Shown: positions 45,987-54,834 of the stretch, one piece after another | Position numbering within the stretch: position 1 is the stretch's first letter | Layout: every line of letters begins with the position of its first letter | Assembly: GCF_013141915.1 (NCBI RefSeq) | Contig: NZ_SROX01000012.1 | Coordinates: forward strand, 124,001-188,000 | Reading direction: 5' to 3' | Source of the DNA: Cupriavidus necator | GTDB lineage: Bacteria; Pseudomonadota; Gammaproteobacteria; Burkholderiales; Burkholderiaceae | Length of the DNA stretch: 64,000 bases | Program-made: the position numbers and the translations under genes | The notes under the pieces: generated by a model | Database searches by the model: none | Seen by the model: the letters and a program-made list of their open reading frames with translations, nothing else | What the model was told of the DNA's origin: nothing

Positions 45987-46703
45987 ATGCAACAGCAACG
46001 CAAGCGCGCTTCGCGCAATGTTCGCCGCAGCCAGCAACGCGGCGGTACGTTCCTGGGCCTGGTGCTCGGGCTGATCGTCGGGCTGGCCATCGCCGTGGTG
46101 GTCGCCCTGTACATCACCAAGTCGCCGACTCCGTTCCAGCAGAAGAACGCCCCGCGGCCGAGCGAGCCCGGCAACGTCACCAGCCAGCTGCCGGCACCGG
46201 CCCAGCGCGCCGACGAGGGGCCGAGCGATCCGAACAAGCCGCTGTGGAGCAAGACCCCGGCCAAGCCGGTGGGCCCGGCGCCGGAGCCGGAGCCCCGGCA
46301 GAACGGCCAGCCGCCGGTGGCGGCCACCCGCCCGGCGGAGAAGCCGCTGGACCGTCCGGTGGAAAAGCCAGTGGAAAAGCCGGCTGACAAGCCGCTCGCG
46401 AGCAAGCCGGCCGAAAAGCCGGTGTCCGACCCGATTGCCGAAATCGCCCAGGCCGACGCCCACAAGGTGGGCTACCTGTTGCAGGTGGGCGCGTTCCGCT
46501 CGTCGGACGACGCCGACCGCCAGAAGGCCAACCTGGCGATGCAGGGCTTCGAGGCCCGCATCACCGAGCGCGACGTCAATGGGGTCAAGATGTACCGGGT
46601 GCGCCTGGGGCCGTTCAACCGCATCGAAGACATGAACAAGGCACGCGACCGGTTGCAGTCGTCCGGCTTCGAGGCCTCGGTGATCCGCTTCACCAAGCAG
46701 TAG
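45987..46703 (+). CDS. SPOR domain-containing protein
   Basis: Bitopic envelope protein of 238 residues: basic N-terminus with RNVRRSQQRG, one helix (GLVLGLIVGLAIAVVVALYI, about 25-44), a Pro/Lys/Glu linker with AEKPLDRPVEKPVEKP-type repeats, and a C-terminal SPOR domain (GYLLQVGAFRSSDDADRQKA to the end) that binds denuded peptidoglycan at the septum. FtsN-like in layout but no FtsN-specific motif is seen. Next to argS, as FtsN is in many proteobacteria. Confidence 0.91.
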   Translation: MQQQRKRASRNVRRSQQRGGTFLGLVLGLIVGLAIAVVVALYITKSPTPFQQKNAPRPSEPGNVTSQLPAPAQRADEGPSDPNKPLWSKTPAKPVGPAPEPEPRQNGQPPVAATRPAEKPLDRPVEKPVEKPADKPLASKPAEKPVSDPIAEIAQADAHKVGYLLQVGAFRSSDDADRQKANLAMQGFEARITERDVNGVKMYRVRLGPFNRIEDMNKARDRLQSSGFEASVIRFTKQ

Positions 46704-46839
46704 GCGAGCCGCTTAATTTCCGGTAACCGCCGCAACACCGCAGCAACACGTTCCCGCCAGGCGCGGCGGGCACTTCGATGAACCGGGTGCCACCGCCGCT
46801 GTCATACGCTCATCGTCCAAACCGCAAGGCCGTTCCAAG

Positions 46840-47475
46840 ATGAAAAAACTCGCCGCACTGTTCGCCATGTTTGCCGCCGTGGGCGGCCTGCTGATGTCCG
46901 CCCCGTCCCAGGCGGCACCCACCGAAGGCAAGGAGTACCAGGTCCTGAAGACGCCCCAGCCGGTCGCGGCGGGCAAGATCGAGGTAACCGAGTTCTTCTG
47001 GTATGGCTGCCCGCACTGCTACGACTTCGAGCCGGACCTGGAGGCCTGGGTCAAGAAGCAGGGCGGCAATGTGGTGTTCAAGCGCGTGCCGGTCGCCTTC
47101 CGCGACGACCTGCTGCCGCACACCAAGATCTTCTACGCGCTGGAAGCCATCGGCAAGCTCGACGCCATGCACACCAAGGTCTTCAACGCGATCCACGTGG
47201 ACCGCAAGCGCCTGACCGACCCCAACGAGATTGCCGATTTCATGGCCAAGAACGGCGTCGACCGCAAGGCCTTCCTGGACGCATACAACTCGTTCACGGT
47301 GACGACCAATTCGCAGCGCGCCAACAAGATCGCCGACGCCTACAAGGTTGACGGCGTGCCGACCGTGGTGGTGCAGGGCAAGTACGTGACCTCGCCTTCC
47401 ATCGCCGGCAACAAGCAGGGTGCGATCCAGACCATGGATTACCTGGTGGAGCAGGTGAAGGCGAAGAAGCTTTGA
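46840..47475 (+). CDS. dsbA: Thiol:disulfide interchange protein DsbA
   Basis: Periplasmic oxidase that forms protein disulfides, 211 residues. Signal peptide to about residue 25 (MSAPSQA), then the thioredoxin-like domain with Cys57-Pro-His-Cys60 in FFWYGCPHCYDFEP and the cis-Pro in GVPTVV. The CPHC motif and cis-Val-Pro are as in E. coli DsbA. A hairpin repeat lies 12 bp after the stop. Confidence 0.95.
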   Translation: MKKLAALFAMFAAVGGLLMSAPSQAAPTEGKEYQVLKTPQPVAAGKIEVTEFFWYGCPHCYDFEPDLEAWVKKQGGNVVFKRVPVAFRDDLLPHTKIFYALEAIGKLDAMHTKVFNAIHVDRKRLTDPNEIADFMAKNGVDRKAFLDAYNSFTVTTNSQRANKIADAYKVDGVPTVVVQGKYVTSPSIAGNKQGAIQTMDYLVEQVKAKKL

Positions 47476-47486
47476 CTGGTTGAGGG

Positions 47487-47520
47487 TTTGCTCCACTCTC
47501 CCGCGAGCGGGAGAGGGAGT
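47487..47520 (+). repeat. Dispersed CTCTCCCGC hairpin repeat, copy B
   Basis: CTCTCCCGC-GA-GCGGGAGAG with the same TTTGCTCC lead-in as copy A. Between dsbA and the SDR gene. Confidence 0.8.
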
Positions 47521-47608
47521 ACCCAGGCAGTATGTCAAACGCCTGTGGCAAGCCAAACGGCTGGTATCCTGTACCAGCCGTTTTTCATTTCCCACTGCCT
47601 TCGCTTTC

Positions 47609-48430
47609 ATGCGCCCCCTCAAAGTCTTTCTCACCGGTGCCTCCAGCGGCCTGGGCCAGGCGCTCGCGCGCGAATACGCCGCGCAGGGCGCCATCCTCGG
47701 CCTGGTCGCCCGCCGCGAGGAAGCGCTGCGCGAGTTCGTGGCAACGTTGCCCAACCCGGGCGCGGTGCGGGTCTATGGCGCCGACGTGCGCGATGCCGAC
47801 GCGATGGCGCGCGCAGCGGAGGACTTTCTCGGCCATTTCGGCTGTCCCGATGTGGTGATCGCCAATGCCGGCGTTTCGGTTGGCACGGTGGCGAGCGAGC
47901 GCGAGGACCTGGACGCGTTCCGCCAGGTCATGGACACCAACTGGTTCGGCGTGCTGACCACCTTCCAGCCCTTCCTGCACGCAATGCAGGCGCGCGAGCC
48001 CGGCCATTTCGGCCGGCGCGGCACGCTGGTGGGCATTGCCAGCGTCGCCGGCGTGCGCGGGCTGCCGGGCGCGGGGGCCTACAGCGCTTCCAAGTCGGCG
48101 GTGATCAAGCTGCTGGAAAGCCTGCGGCTGGAGCAGCGCCGGCACGGCATCGGCGTGGTCACGATCGCGCCGGGCTATATCCGCACGCCGATGACCGCGC
48201 ACAACCCGTACCGCATGCCGTTCCTGACCGATGCCGACGTTTTCGCGCGCAAGGCCGTGCGCGTGATCGCGGCGGGCCGGCGCTTCCGCGTGATCCCGTG
48301 GCCGATGGGCGTGGTGGCGGCGCTGCTGCACGTGATGCCGCGCTGGCTGTACGACGCGCTCGCCGCGGGCGCGCCGCGCAAGCCGCGCCGTGCCGACCCG
48401 CGCAGTGCAGAGCCGCCCCTGGAGCCCTGA
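47609..48430 (+). CDS. SDR family oxidoreductase
   Basis: Classical short-chain dehydrogenase of 273 residues. Cofactor motif TGASSGLGQAL near residue 8, NAGVSVG, catalytic Ser in GIASVAGVRG and Tyr-Lys in GAYSASKSAVIKL. Substrate unknown. The ATG at 47609 begins the first strand. A cobalamin-binding-type gene follows after 2 bp, so they are probably co-transcribed. Confidence 0.9.
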   Translation: MRPLKVFLTGASSGLGQALAREYAAQGAILGLVARREEALREFVATLPNPGAVRVYGADVRDADAMARAAEDFLGHFGCPDVVIANAGVSVGTVASEREDLDAFRQVMDTNWFGVLTTFQPFLHAMQAREPGHFGRRGTLVGIASVAGVRGLPGAGAYSASKSAVIKLLESLRLEQRRHGIGVVTIAPGYIRTPMTAHNPYRMPFLTDADVFARKAVRVIAAGRRFRVIPWPMGVVAALLHVMPRWLYDALAAGAPRKPRRADPRSAEPPLEP

Positions 48431-48432
48431 CC

Positions 48433-49263
48433 ATGTGGCGCGACGCCATCGGCCAGCAGCATGCCGCCGCCACTGGCGTGGTGCGGATCGCCTCGCTGGT
48501 GCCGTCGGTGACCGAGTTGCTGTTCGCGCTCGGGATGGCGCGGCAGATGGTGGCGCGCACCGGCTTCTGCATCCACCCGGAACCGGCCGTGCGCGCGCTG
48601 CCCAAGGTGGGCGGCACCAAGGACGTGAACGTAGCGCGCCTGCGCCAGCTGGCGCCCACGCACGTGGTGGTCAATATCGACGAGAACCGGCGCGAGACGG
48701 TGGACGAGATCCGCAGCTTCGTGCCCAACGTGATCGTCACCCATCCGTGCGCGCCGGAGGACAATTTCGGGCTGTACCGGCTGCTGGGCGGCATCTTCGG
48801 CTGCCATGCCGAGGCCGAGGCGCTGTGCACGGCGCTGCAGCTGCAGCTGGATGCGATCCGCGTGCGGCCATGGCCGGCACGCCGCGTGCTGTACGCGATC
48901 TGGCAAGACCCGTGGATGACGGTGTCGCGCGACACCTATATCAGTCGCATGCTGGCGCTGGCCAACTGGCGGACCTGGCCTGGCGGCAACGACCTGCAGG
49001 CCTGCGCGGGAGGCGACTGCAGCCGGCCCAATGCGCCCGGCGAGCGCTATCCCACCTTCCGCTGGAGCGACGCGCTGGTGCGCGAGCTTGACCTGGTGCT
49101 GCTGTCGACCGAGCCCTACCGCTTTACCGAAGACCACGCCGATGCGCTCGAGCGCCAGCTCGGCAAGCCGGTGCTGCTGGTCGACGGCGAGATGCTGTCC
49201 TGGTACGGCAGCCGCGCCGTCGACGGGGTGCGCTACCTGGCGGCGCTGGCAGCCGCCAACTGA
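48433..49263 (+). CDS. BtuF-like cobalamin-binding/ABC substrate-binding protein
   Basis: Periplasmic-binding-protein fold of 276 residues, resembling BtuF (RIASLVPSVTELLFALG, FCIHPEPAVRALPKVGGTKD, YAIWQDPWMTV). No signal peptide is apparent, unlike real BtuF, and no btuC/btuD genes are near. So it may be a cytosolic member whose ligand is unknown, although split MetH in this window depends on cobalamin. Confidence 0.85.
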   Translation: MWRDAIGQQHAAATGVVRIASLVPSVTELLFALGMARQMVARTGFCIHPEPAVRALPKVGGTKDVNVARLRQLAPTHVVVNIDENRRETVDEIRSFVPNVIVTHPCAPEDNFGLYRLLGGIFGCHAEAEALCTALQLQLDAIRVRPWPARRVLYAIWQDPWMTVSRDTYISRMLALANWRTWPGGNDLQACAGGDCSRPNAPGERYPTFRWSDALVRELDLVLLSTEPYRFTEDHADALERQLGKPVLLVDGEMLSWYGSRAVDGVRYLAALAAAN

Positions 49264-49269
49264 GGCAGC

Positions 49270-50346
49270 TCAGGCGGCGCGGAAGCGGATCACGCCGTCG
49301 TCGCCGGTGTCGCGCACCAGCTCGCCGCGGTGCCACAGGCAGTGCAGATGGGCCAGCGACTCGCCCATGGCGAAGGTCATCTGGTGGATGTCGAACTGGC
49401 GCTTGAAGATCACGCTGACGATGTCGTGGGCGCTGCAGGCCTTCTCGCGGCACGCTTCGAGCGTTTCGGCGAGACGGTCGGCATGGTGCTCGCGCAGCTG
49501 CGTGATGCGGGTATGCAGGTTGCGGAAGGGGCGGCCGTGCGACGGCAGGATCAGCACGTCTTGCGGCAGCGGCTCGTACTTGCCGAGCGAATCCAGGTAG
49601 AGCTGCAGCGAATTGCCCTCCGGCTCCATGTCGAACACGCTGACATTGGTCGAGATGCGCGGCAGCACCATGTCGCCGGAGATCAGCACGTTGGTGGCCG
49701 CGTTATACAGCGCCACGTGCTCGGGCGAATGGCCGAAGCCGGTAATCACGCGCCAGGACGAGGTGGCTGGCTCGGTGCCGATGCGCACCGTCTCGCCCTC
49801 CATCAGGCGGCGGTACTGCGCCGGCAGGTCCGGCACCAGCGACGGGTAATAGGTCTTGCGCGCGCGCAGCTTCTCCTGGCTGTCGGCATCAGTCAGGCCA
49901 TGCAGCGCGAAATGCGCGGCGGCGGCGTCGCCGCCCGCGCTGGAGCCGGCACCGGTGCCGCTGCCCATCACGCGCGCGCTCATGTAGTCGCCCAGGCTCA
50001 TCCACAGCCGCACGCCGAAGCGCCGGCACAGCCAGTGTGCCAGCCCGACATGGTCCGGATGGCTGTGCGTGACCAGCACGCGCACCACCGGCAAGCCTTC
50101 CAGCTCATTGGCGAAGATGGTTTCCCAGTGACCCTTGATGACATCGTTGGTGATGCCGCAGTCAATGATGGTCCAGCCGTCGCGTCCGTCCAGGCGGTCG
50201 CGCAGCAGCCACAGATTGATATGGTCGAGTGCGAACGGCAGCGGCATGCGCAGCCAGTAGACGCCGGGGGCGACTTCCTGCTTGGCGCCGGGCGCGGGCA
50301 TGGTGTCGCCGAACGGATATTGGAGCTGATGTTCGAGTGCGTTCAT
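49270..50346 (-). CDS. MBL-fold metallo-hydrolase
   Basis: Hydrolase of 358 residues with the zinc motif HSHPDHVGLA (about residues 93-102), and later FGHSPEHVAL and ILPSHGRPF. It resembles the MBL proteins found in leucine/acyl-CoA degradation loci. ATG at 50346 is chosen; it is divergent from the MerR gene and the first LiuR-type operator lies between, so it is probably part of the same regulon. Confidence 0.88.
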   Translation of the reverse strand: MNALEHQLQYPFGDTMPAPGAKQEVAPGVYWLRMPLPFALDHINLWLLRDRLDGRDGWTIIDCGITNDVIKGHWETIFANELEGLPVVRVLVTHSHPDHVGLAHWLCRRFGVRLWMSLGDYMSARVMGSGTGAGSSAGGDAAAAHFALHGLTDADSQEKLRARKTYYPSLVPDLPAQYRRLMEGETVRIGTEPATSSWRVITGFGHSPEHVALYNAATNVLISGDMVLPRISTNVSVFDMEPEGNSLQLYLDSLGKYEPLPQDVLILPSHGRPFRNLHTRITQLREHHADRLAETLEACREKACSAHDIVSVIFKRQFDIHQMTFAMGESLAHLHCLWHRGELVRDTGDDGVIRFRAA

Positions 50347-50456
50347 GAGGAGTCTCGTGGGTCGAAGCCTGGCGGCGGGGCGCGGGCTTTCTCGTTCTGC
50401 CGGCACGTCCCGGCTCGTGCGTGGGGGCGTGCAAGCACCGGTTGCCAGCCGATCGG

Positions 50457-50480
50457 GTTGACGCTAACGTAAACGTCAAC
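50457..50480. promoter_or_regulatory. LiuR-type operator 1
   Basis: GTTGACG-N10-CGTCAAC (perfect 7-bp arms) around core TAACGTAAA, in the gap between the MBL hydrolase and liuR. Matches operator 2 at most positions. It is placed to control both genes. Confidence 0.75.
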
Positions 50481-50555
50481 CATACGGGTTCGTTTCCATC
50501 TTAAGCGAAAACTTGACTTCGCAACGAACGACCGTTCACTTTCTTCAGGCAGGCC

Positions 50556-51014
50556 ATGTCAGCAACGCCAGCGGCGGCTTCCGCCACCTACACCATTACC
50601 GACCTCGCACGCGAATTCGATGTGACGCCGCGGGCTATCCGCTTTTACGAGGACCAGGGCCTGCTGTCACCGGAACGCGAAGGCCCGGGCGGCCGCAAGC
50701 GCGTCTACAACGGCCGCGAGCGGACCCGGCTGAAACTGACTCTGCGCGGCAAGAGGTTAGGGCTTACTCTCAACGAGATCCGAGAAATCCTTGATCTCTA
50801 TGAATCACCCCGCGACACCGCGCCGCAACTGGATCGCTTCCTGCACGCGCTCGCCGCGCACCGCCGCACGCTGGAGCGGCAAATGGAAGACCTGCAGGCG
50901 CAGCTGGCCGAAATTGACCAGCACGAGCGTCAGTGCAAGGCCTTGCTGGCGGCACAGAGCGGCACGCTGACGCAGGCTGCGGACGGCGACAACGCGCCGG
51001 GCCAATCCACGTAG
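50556..51014 (+). CDS. liuR: MerR-family regulator of branched-chain amino acid degradation (LiuR-like)
   Basis: Regulator of 152 residues. The MerR HTH is at about residues 9-77 (ITDLAREFDVTPRAIRFYEDQGLL), followed by a coiled-coil dimerisation helix. The dimeric region contains no metal-binding Cys cluster, consistent with a LiuR-type organic effector. Its neighbours (thioesterase, isovaleryl-CoA dehydrogenase, MCC beta further on) and two flanking operators support the LiuR assignment. Confidence 0.87.
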   Translation: MSATPAAASATYTITDLAREFDVTPRAIRFYEDQGLLSPEREGPGGRKRVYNGRERTRLKLTLRGKRLGLTLNEIREILDLYESPRDTAPQLDRFLHALAAHRRTLERQMEDLQAQLAEIDQHERQCKALLAAQSGTLTQAADGDNAPGQST

Positions 51015-51053
51015 AGCACGCGCCACTTTCCCCGAAATGCGGGCCGCTTGGGA

Positions 51054-51081
51054 TTGACGTTTACGTAAACGTAAATAGAAT
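51054..51081 (+). promoter_or_regulatory. LiuR-type operator 2 inside a sigma70 promoter
   Basis: TTGACG (51054-51059) and TAGAAT (51076-51081) with a 16-bp spacer. The spacer and -35 are covered by a 16-bp perfect palindrome ACGTTTACGTAAACGT (51057-51072). It drives the thioesterase-ivd operon. Confidence 0.8.
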
Positions 51082-51141
51082 AACCGGGATGGCGCGCCGT
51101 TCCGCTGCCCGCCATCCAGGCCCCCGATACCGGAACCAGTC

Positions 51142-51618
51142 ATGACCGCCTCCATTGCCAGTGCCGTGCCCGCTGAACCGGAACCGCTGTCCGCCGCGCG
51201 GGCCGACGCCATTGCCACGAGTTTTTCGCGGCAGGGGCTGATGAACACCTTTGGCGCCACGCTGCAGCGCGTCGCGCGCGGCGAGGTCGAGCTGGCGATG
51301 CCTTGGTCCGAGGGCGTGACCCAGCAGCACGGCTTTTTCCACGGCGGCGTGGTGGGCGCGCTGGCCGACAGCGCCTGCGGCTATGCCGCGCTGACGCTGG
51401 TGGGCGAGGATGAGGCGGGCCTGACCGCCGAATACAAGATCAACCTGCTGTCCCCGGCCCAGGGCGAACGCCTGGTGGCGGTGGGGCGGGTGCTCAAGCC
51501 CGGGCGCACGCTGATCGTGGCGCAGGGCGATGTCTACGTCGAGCAGGACCGCCGCCGCAAGCAGGTGGCGACCATGCTGATGACGCTGTGCGTGGTCAAG
51601 ACACTCGGCCACGTCTGA
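51142..51618 (+). CDS. PaaI-type hotdog thioesterase
   Basis: Small acyl-CoA thioesterase of 158 residues: hot-dog helix GFFHGGVVGALADSACGYAA and strands LTAEYKINLLSPA and GRTLIVAQGDVYVE. It probably trims or recycles CoA thioesters in the leucine pathway. The ivd gene starts 62 bp after the stop, behind AGGAGA, so it is the first gene of the LiuR-controlled operon. Confidence 0.88.
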   Translation: MTASIASAVPAEPEPLSAARADAIATSFSRQGLMNTFGATLQRVARGEVELAMPWSEGVTQQHGFFHGGVVGALADSACGYAALTLVGEDEAGLTAEYKINLLSPAQGERLVAVGRVLKPGRTLIVAQGDVYVEQDRRRKQVATMLMTLCVVKTLGHV

Positions 51619-51680
51619 ACCCATTGATCCGGCAACCCCGGAAAAAACGCGACACACACCGATTCCTACAGGAGACCACC

Positions 51681-52862
51681 ATGACTGAACTGCCAGGCCT
51701 GAAATTCGATCTGGGCGAAGACATCGAGATGCTGCGCAATTCCGTGCGCGACTGGGCCCAGGCCGAACTGGCACCGCGCGCGGGCGAGATCGACCGCACC
51801 GACCAGTTCCCGATGGACGCCTGGAAGAAGATGGGCGACCTCGGCGTGCTCGGCATCACCGTGGCCGAGGAATACGGCGGCGCCAACATGGGCTACCTGG
51901 CCCACATGATCGCGATGGAGGAAATCAGCCGCGCCTCGGCCTCGGTCGGGCTGTCGTACGGCGCGCATTCCAACCTGTGCGTGAACCAGATCCACCGCAA
52001 CGGCACGCCGGCGCAGAAGGCAAGGTACCTGCCCAAACTGGTCTCGGGCGAGTGGATCGGCGCACTGGCGATGAGCGAGCCCAACGCCGGCTCCGACGTG
52101 GTCAGCATGAAGCTGCGCGCCGAACTGAAGGGCGACCGCTACGTGCTGAACGGCACCAAGATGTGGATTACCAACGGCCCGGACTGCGACGTGCTGGTGG
52201 TCTACGCCAAGACCGAGCCCGAACTGGGCGCGCGCGGCATGACCGCGTTTATCGTCGAGAAGGGCATGAAGGGCTTCTCGGTGGCGCAGAAGCTCGACAA
52301 GCTCGGCATGCGCGGCTCGCACACCGGCGAACTGGTGTTCGAGGACGTGGAAGTCCCCGCCGAGAACATCCTCGGCGCCGAGAACGGCGGCGCCAGGGTG
52401 CTGATGAGCGGCCTGGACTACGAGCGCGCGGTGCTGTCGGGCGGCCCGGTCGGCATCATGCAGGCCTGCATGGATGTGGTCACGCCGTATATCCACGACC
52501 GCAAGCAGTTCGGCCAGAGCATCGGCGAATTCCAGCTGATCCAGGGCAAGGTGGCCGACATGTACACCACGCTGCAGGCGGCGCGCAGCTACCTGTACAC
52601 GGTCGGCAAGAACCTCGACGCGCTCGGCAGCGACCATGTGCGCCAGGTGCGCAAGGACTGCGCCGCGGTGATCCTGTACACGGCGGAAAAGGCCACCTGG
52701 ATGGCGGGCGAGACCGTGCAGATCCTGGGCGGCAATGGCTATATCAACGAATACCCGGCCGGCCGCCTGTGGCGCGATGCCAAGCTGTACGAGATCGGCG
52801 CCGGCACCTCGGAGATCCGCCGCATGCTGATCGGCCGCGAACTGTTCGCCGAAACCATGTAA
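51681..52862 (+). CDS. liuA: Isovaleryl-CoA dehydrogenase
   Basis: Flavoenzyme that converts isovaleryl-CoA to 3-methylcrotonyl-CoA in leucine breakdown, 393 residues. Typical blocks are LGITVAEEYGGANMGYL, AMSEPNAGSDVVSM, KMWITNGPDCDVLVVYA and ILGGNGYINEYP. The catalytic Glu is at the IVD-specific position (Glu248 in LDYERAVLSGG), not in the C-terminal YEGT position; the C-terminus reads IGAGTSEIRR. This sets it apart from the second acyl-CoA dehydrogenase at 57664. Confidence 0.96.
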   Translation: MTELPGLKFDLGEDIEMLRNSVRDWAQAELAPRAGEIDRTDQFPMDAWKKMGDLGVLGITVAEEYGGANMGYLAHMIAMEEISRASASVGLSYGAHSNLCVNQIHRNGTPAQKARYLPKLVSGEWIGALAMSEPNAGSDVVSMKLRAELKGDRYVLNGTKMWITNGPDCDVLVVYAKTEPELGARGMTAFIVEKGMKGFSVAQKLDKLGMRGSHTGELVFEDVEVPAENILGAENGGARVLMSGLDYERAVLSGGPVGIMQACMDVVTPYIHDRKQFGQSIGEFQLIQGKVADMYTTLQAARSYLYTVGKNLDALGSDHVRQVRKDCAAVILYTAEKATWMAGETVQILGGNGYINEYPAGRLWRDAKLYEIGAGTSEIRRMLIGRELFAETM

Positions 52863-52986
52863 GCGGCAGCGCCGGCGACCAGGCGGGGCGCCGAAATCAC
52901 CCGGAGCCCCCGCCCGAACCCCATTACAATCTCAATACCCGTTACAACATCCTCACGCTGTACTGCCTCCAGGCCCCCGTCGACCC

Positions 52987-54834
52987 ATGTCCCACTTCCC
53001 CAAACTGCTCTCCTCGCAGATTGCCTACGATGTGGCGAGAACCATGCTCGACGGGTTCGACAAGCACTACCGCCTGTTCCGCGAGGTCAGCCACCAGGCC
53101 AAGCTGAAATTCGAGGCCGGAGACTGGCACGGGCTGCAGCAGATCCAGCGCGACCGCATCGCCTTCTATAACGAGCGCGTGCGCGAGTCGAGCGTGATCC
53201 TGGAAGACGAGTACGACGCCGAGAACATCGACGACGAGATCTGGCAGCAGATCAAGCTGCACTACATCGGGCTGCTGACCAACCACCACCAGCCCGAGCT
53301 GGCCGAGACCTTCTTCAACTCGGTGTGCACGCGCATCCTGCACCGCTCGTACTTCAACAACGATTTCATCTTCGTGCGCCCGGCGATCTCGACCGAGTAC
53401 ATCGAGAACGAAGAATCGCCCACGCGCCCGACCTTCCGCGCGTACTACCCGGGCAGCCGCGAAGGCATGGCCGCGTGCTTCGAGCGCATCGTCCACAACT
53501 TCCAGCTCGAACGCCCGTTCGAAGACCTGCAGCGCGACATCGGCTACGTGGTGCGCGCCGTCAGCGAGCATTTCGGCGACCTGCGCATCGCGCCGAATTT
53601 CCAGGTCCATACGCTGTCGTCGCTGTTCTTCCGCAACAAGGCCGCCTTCATCATCGGCCGCATCGTCAACGGCGACCGCACCTTCCCGCTGGCGATCCCG
53701 ATCCTGCATGGCCCGGGCGGCAAGCTGATGCTCGACACGGTGCTGCTGAAGAAGGAACAGCTGCTGATCCTGTTCTCGTTCACGCACTCCTATTTCATGG
53801 TCGACATGGAAATCCCGTCGGCCTACGTGACCTTCCTGCGCGACATCATGCCGCGCAAGCCGCGCGCGGAAATCTACACCTCGCTGGGCTTGCAGAAGCA
53901 GGGCAAGAACCTGTTCTACCGGGATTTCCTGCACCACCTGCAGCATTCGTCGGACCGCTTCATCATCGCGCCCGGCATCCGCGGGCTGGTGATGCTGGTG
54001 TTCACGCTGCCGTCGTACCCGTACGTGTTCAAGGTGATCCGCGATTTTATTCCGGCACCGAAGGAAACCACGCGCGAGCTGGTCAAGTCGAAGTACCAGC
54101 TGGTCAAGCAGCACGATCGCGTCGGCCGCATGGCCGATACGCTGGAATACTCCGACGTGGCCTTTCCGCTGTCGCGCTTCGACGAGGCGCTGGTGCGCGA
54201 GTTCGAGCAGCACGCGCCCTCGATGATCGAATACCAGCGCGCCAAGGACGGCGGCGAAGAGATCGTGGTGCGCCATGTCTATATCGAGCGCCGCATGACG
54301 CCGCTGAACATCTACCTGCAGGAGGGTTCCGACGAGCAGGTCGAGCATGGCGTGCTGGAATATGGCAATGCCATCAAGGAACTGATGGCCGCCAACATCT
54401 TCCCGGGCGACATGCTGTACAAGAACTTCGGCGTCACGCGCCACGGGCGCGTGGTGTTCTACGACTACGACGAGATCGAGTACCTGACCGACTGCAACAT
54501 CCGCCACGTGCCGCAGCCGCGCAACGAGGAAGAGGAGATGTCGGGCGAGGTCTGGTACACCGTGCGTCCGCACGACATCTTTCCCGAGACCTTCCGCACT
54601 TTCCTGCTAGGCGACCCGCGCGTGCGCGCGGCGTTCCTGCGTCACCACGCGGATTTTTTTGACCCTGCCATGTGGCAGAGCCACAAGGACCGGCTGCTGG
54701 CCGGACATGTCCATGACTTCTTTGCCTATCACGCTTCAGAGCGATTCATACACCGCTACGGCGCTGCCGCCGAACAGTCCGATCAACAGCCAGATAAACA
54801 GCCCGATCCCGGTCCTGCAAGGAGAGTCGCATGA
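52987..54834 (+). CDS. aceK: Isocitrate dehydrogenase kinase/phosphatase AceK
   Basis: Phosphorylates and dephosphorylates isocitrate dehydrogenase, steering carbon into the glyoxylate shunt, which acetyl-CoA from leucine would need. The 615-residue product has GIRGLVMLVFTLPSYPYVFKV, KDxxxR-type catalytic segment DMLYKNFGVTRHGRVVFYDYDEIEYL and the IDH-contact C-terminus. A TTACAAT box (52924-52930) lies 57 bp before the start. It overlaps the carbonic anhydrase gene by 4 bp. Confidence 0.95.
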   Translation: MSHFPKLLSSQIAYDVARTMLDGFDKHYRLFREVSHQAKLKFEAGDWHGLQQIQRDRIAFYNERVRESSVILEDEYDAENIDDEIWQQIKLHYIGLLTNHHQPELAETFFNSVCTRILHRSYFNNDFIFVRPAISTEYIENEESPTRPTFRAYYPGSREGMAACFERIVHNFQLERPFEDLQRDIGYVVRAVSEHFGDLRIAPNFQVHTLSSLFFRNKAAFIIGRIVNGDRTFPLAIPILHGPGGKLMLDTVLLKKEQLLILFSFTHSYFMVDMEIPSAYVTFLRDIMPRKPRAEIYTSLGLQKQGKNLFYRDFLHHLQHSSDRFIIAPGIRGLVMLVFTLPSYPYVFKVIRDFIPAPKETTRELVKSKYQLVKQHDRVGRMADTLEYSDVAFPLSRFDEALVREFEQHAPSMIEYQRAKDGGEEIVVRHVYIERRMTPLNIYLQEGSDEQVEHGVLEYGNAIKELMAANIFPGDMLYKNFGVTRHGRVVFYDYDEIEYLTDCNIRHVPQPRNEEEEMSGEVWYTVRPHDIFPETFRTFLLGDPRVRAAFLRHHADFFDPAMWQSHKDRLLAGHVHDFFAYHASERFIHRYGAAAEQSDQQPDKQPDPGPARRVA

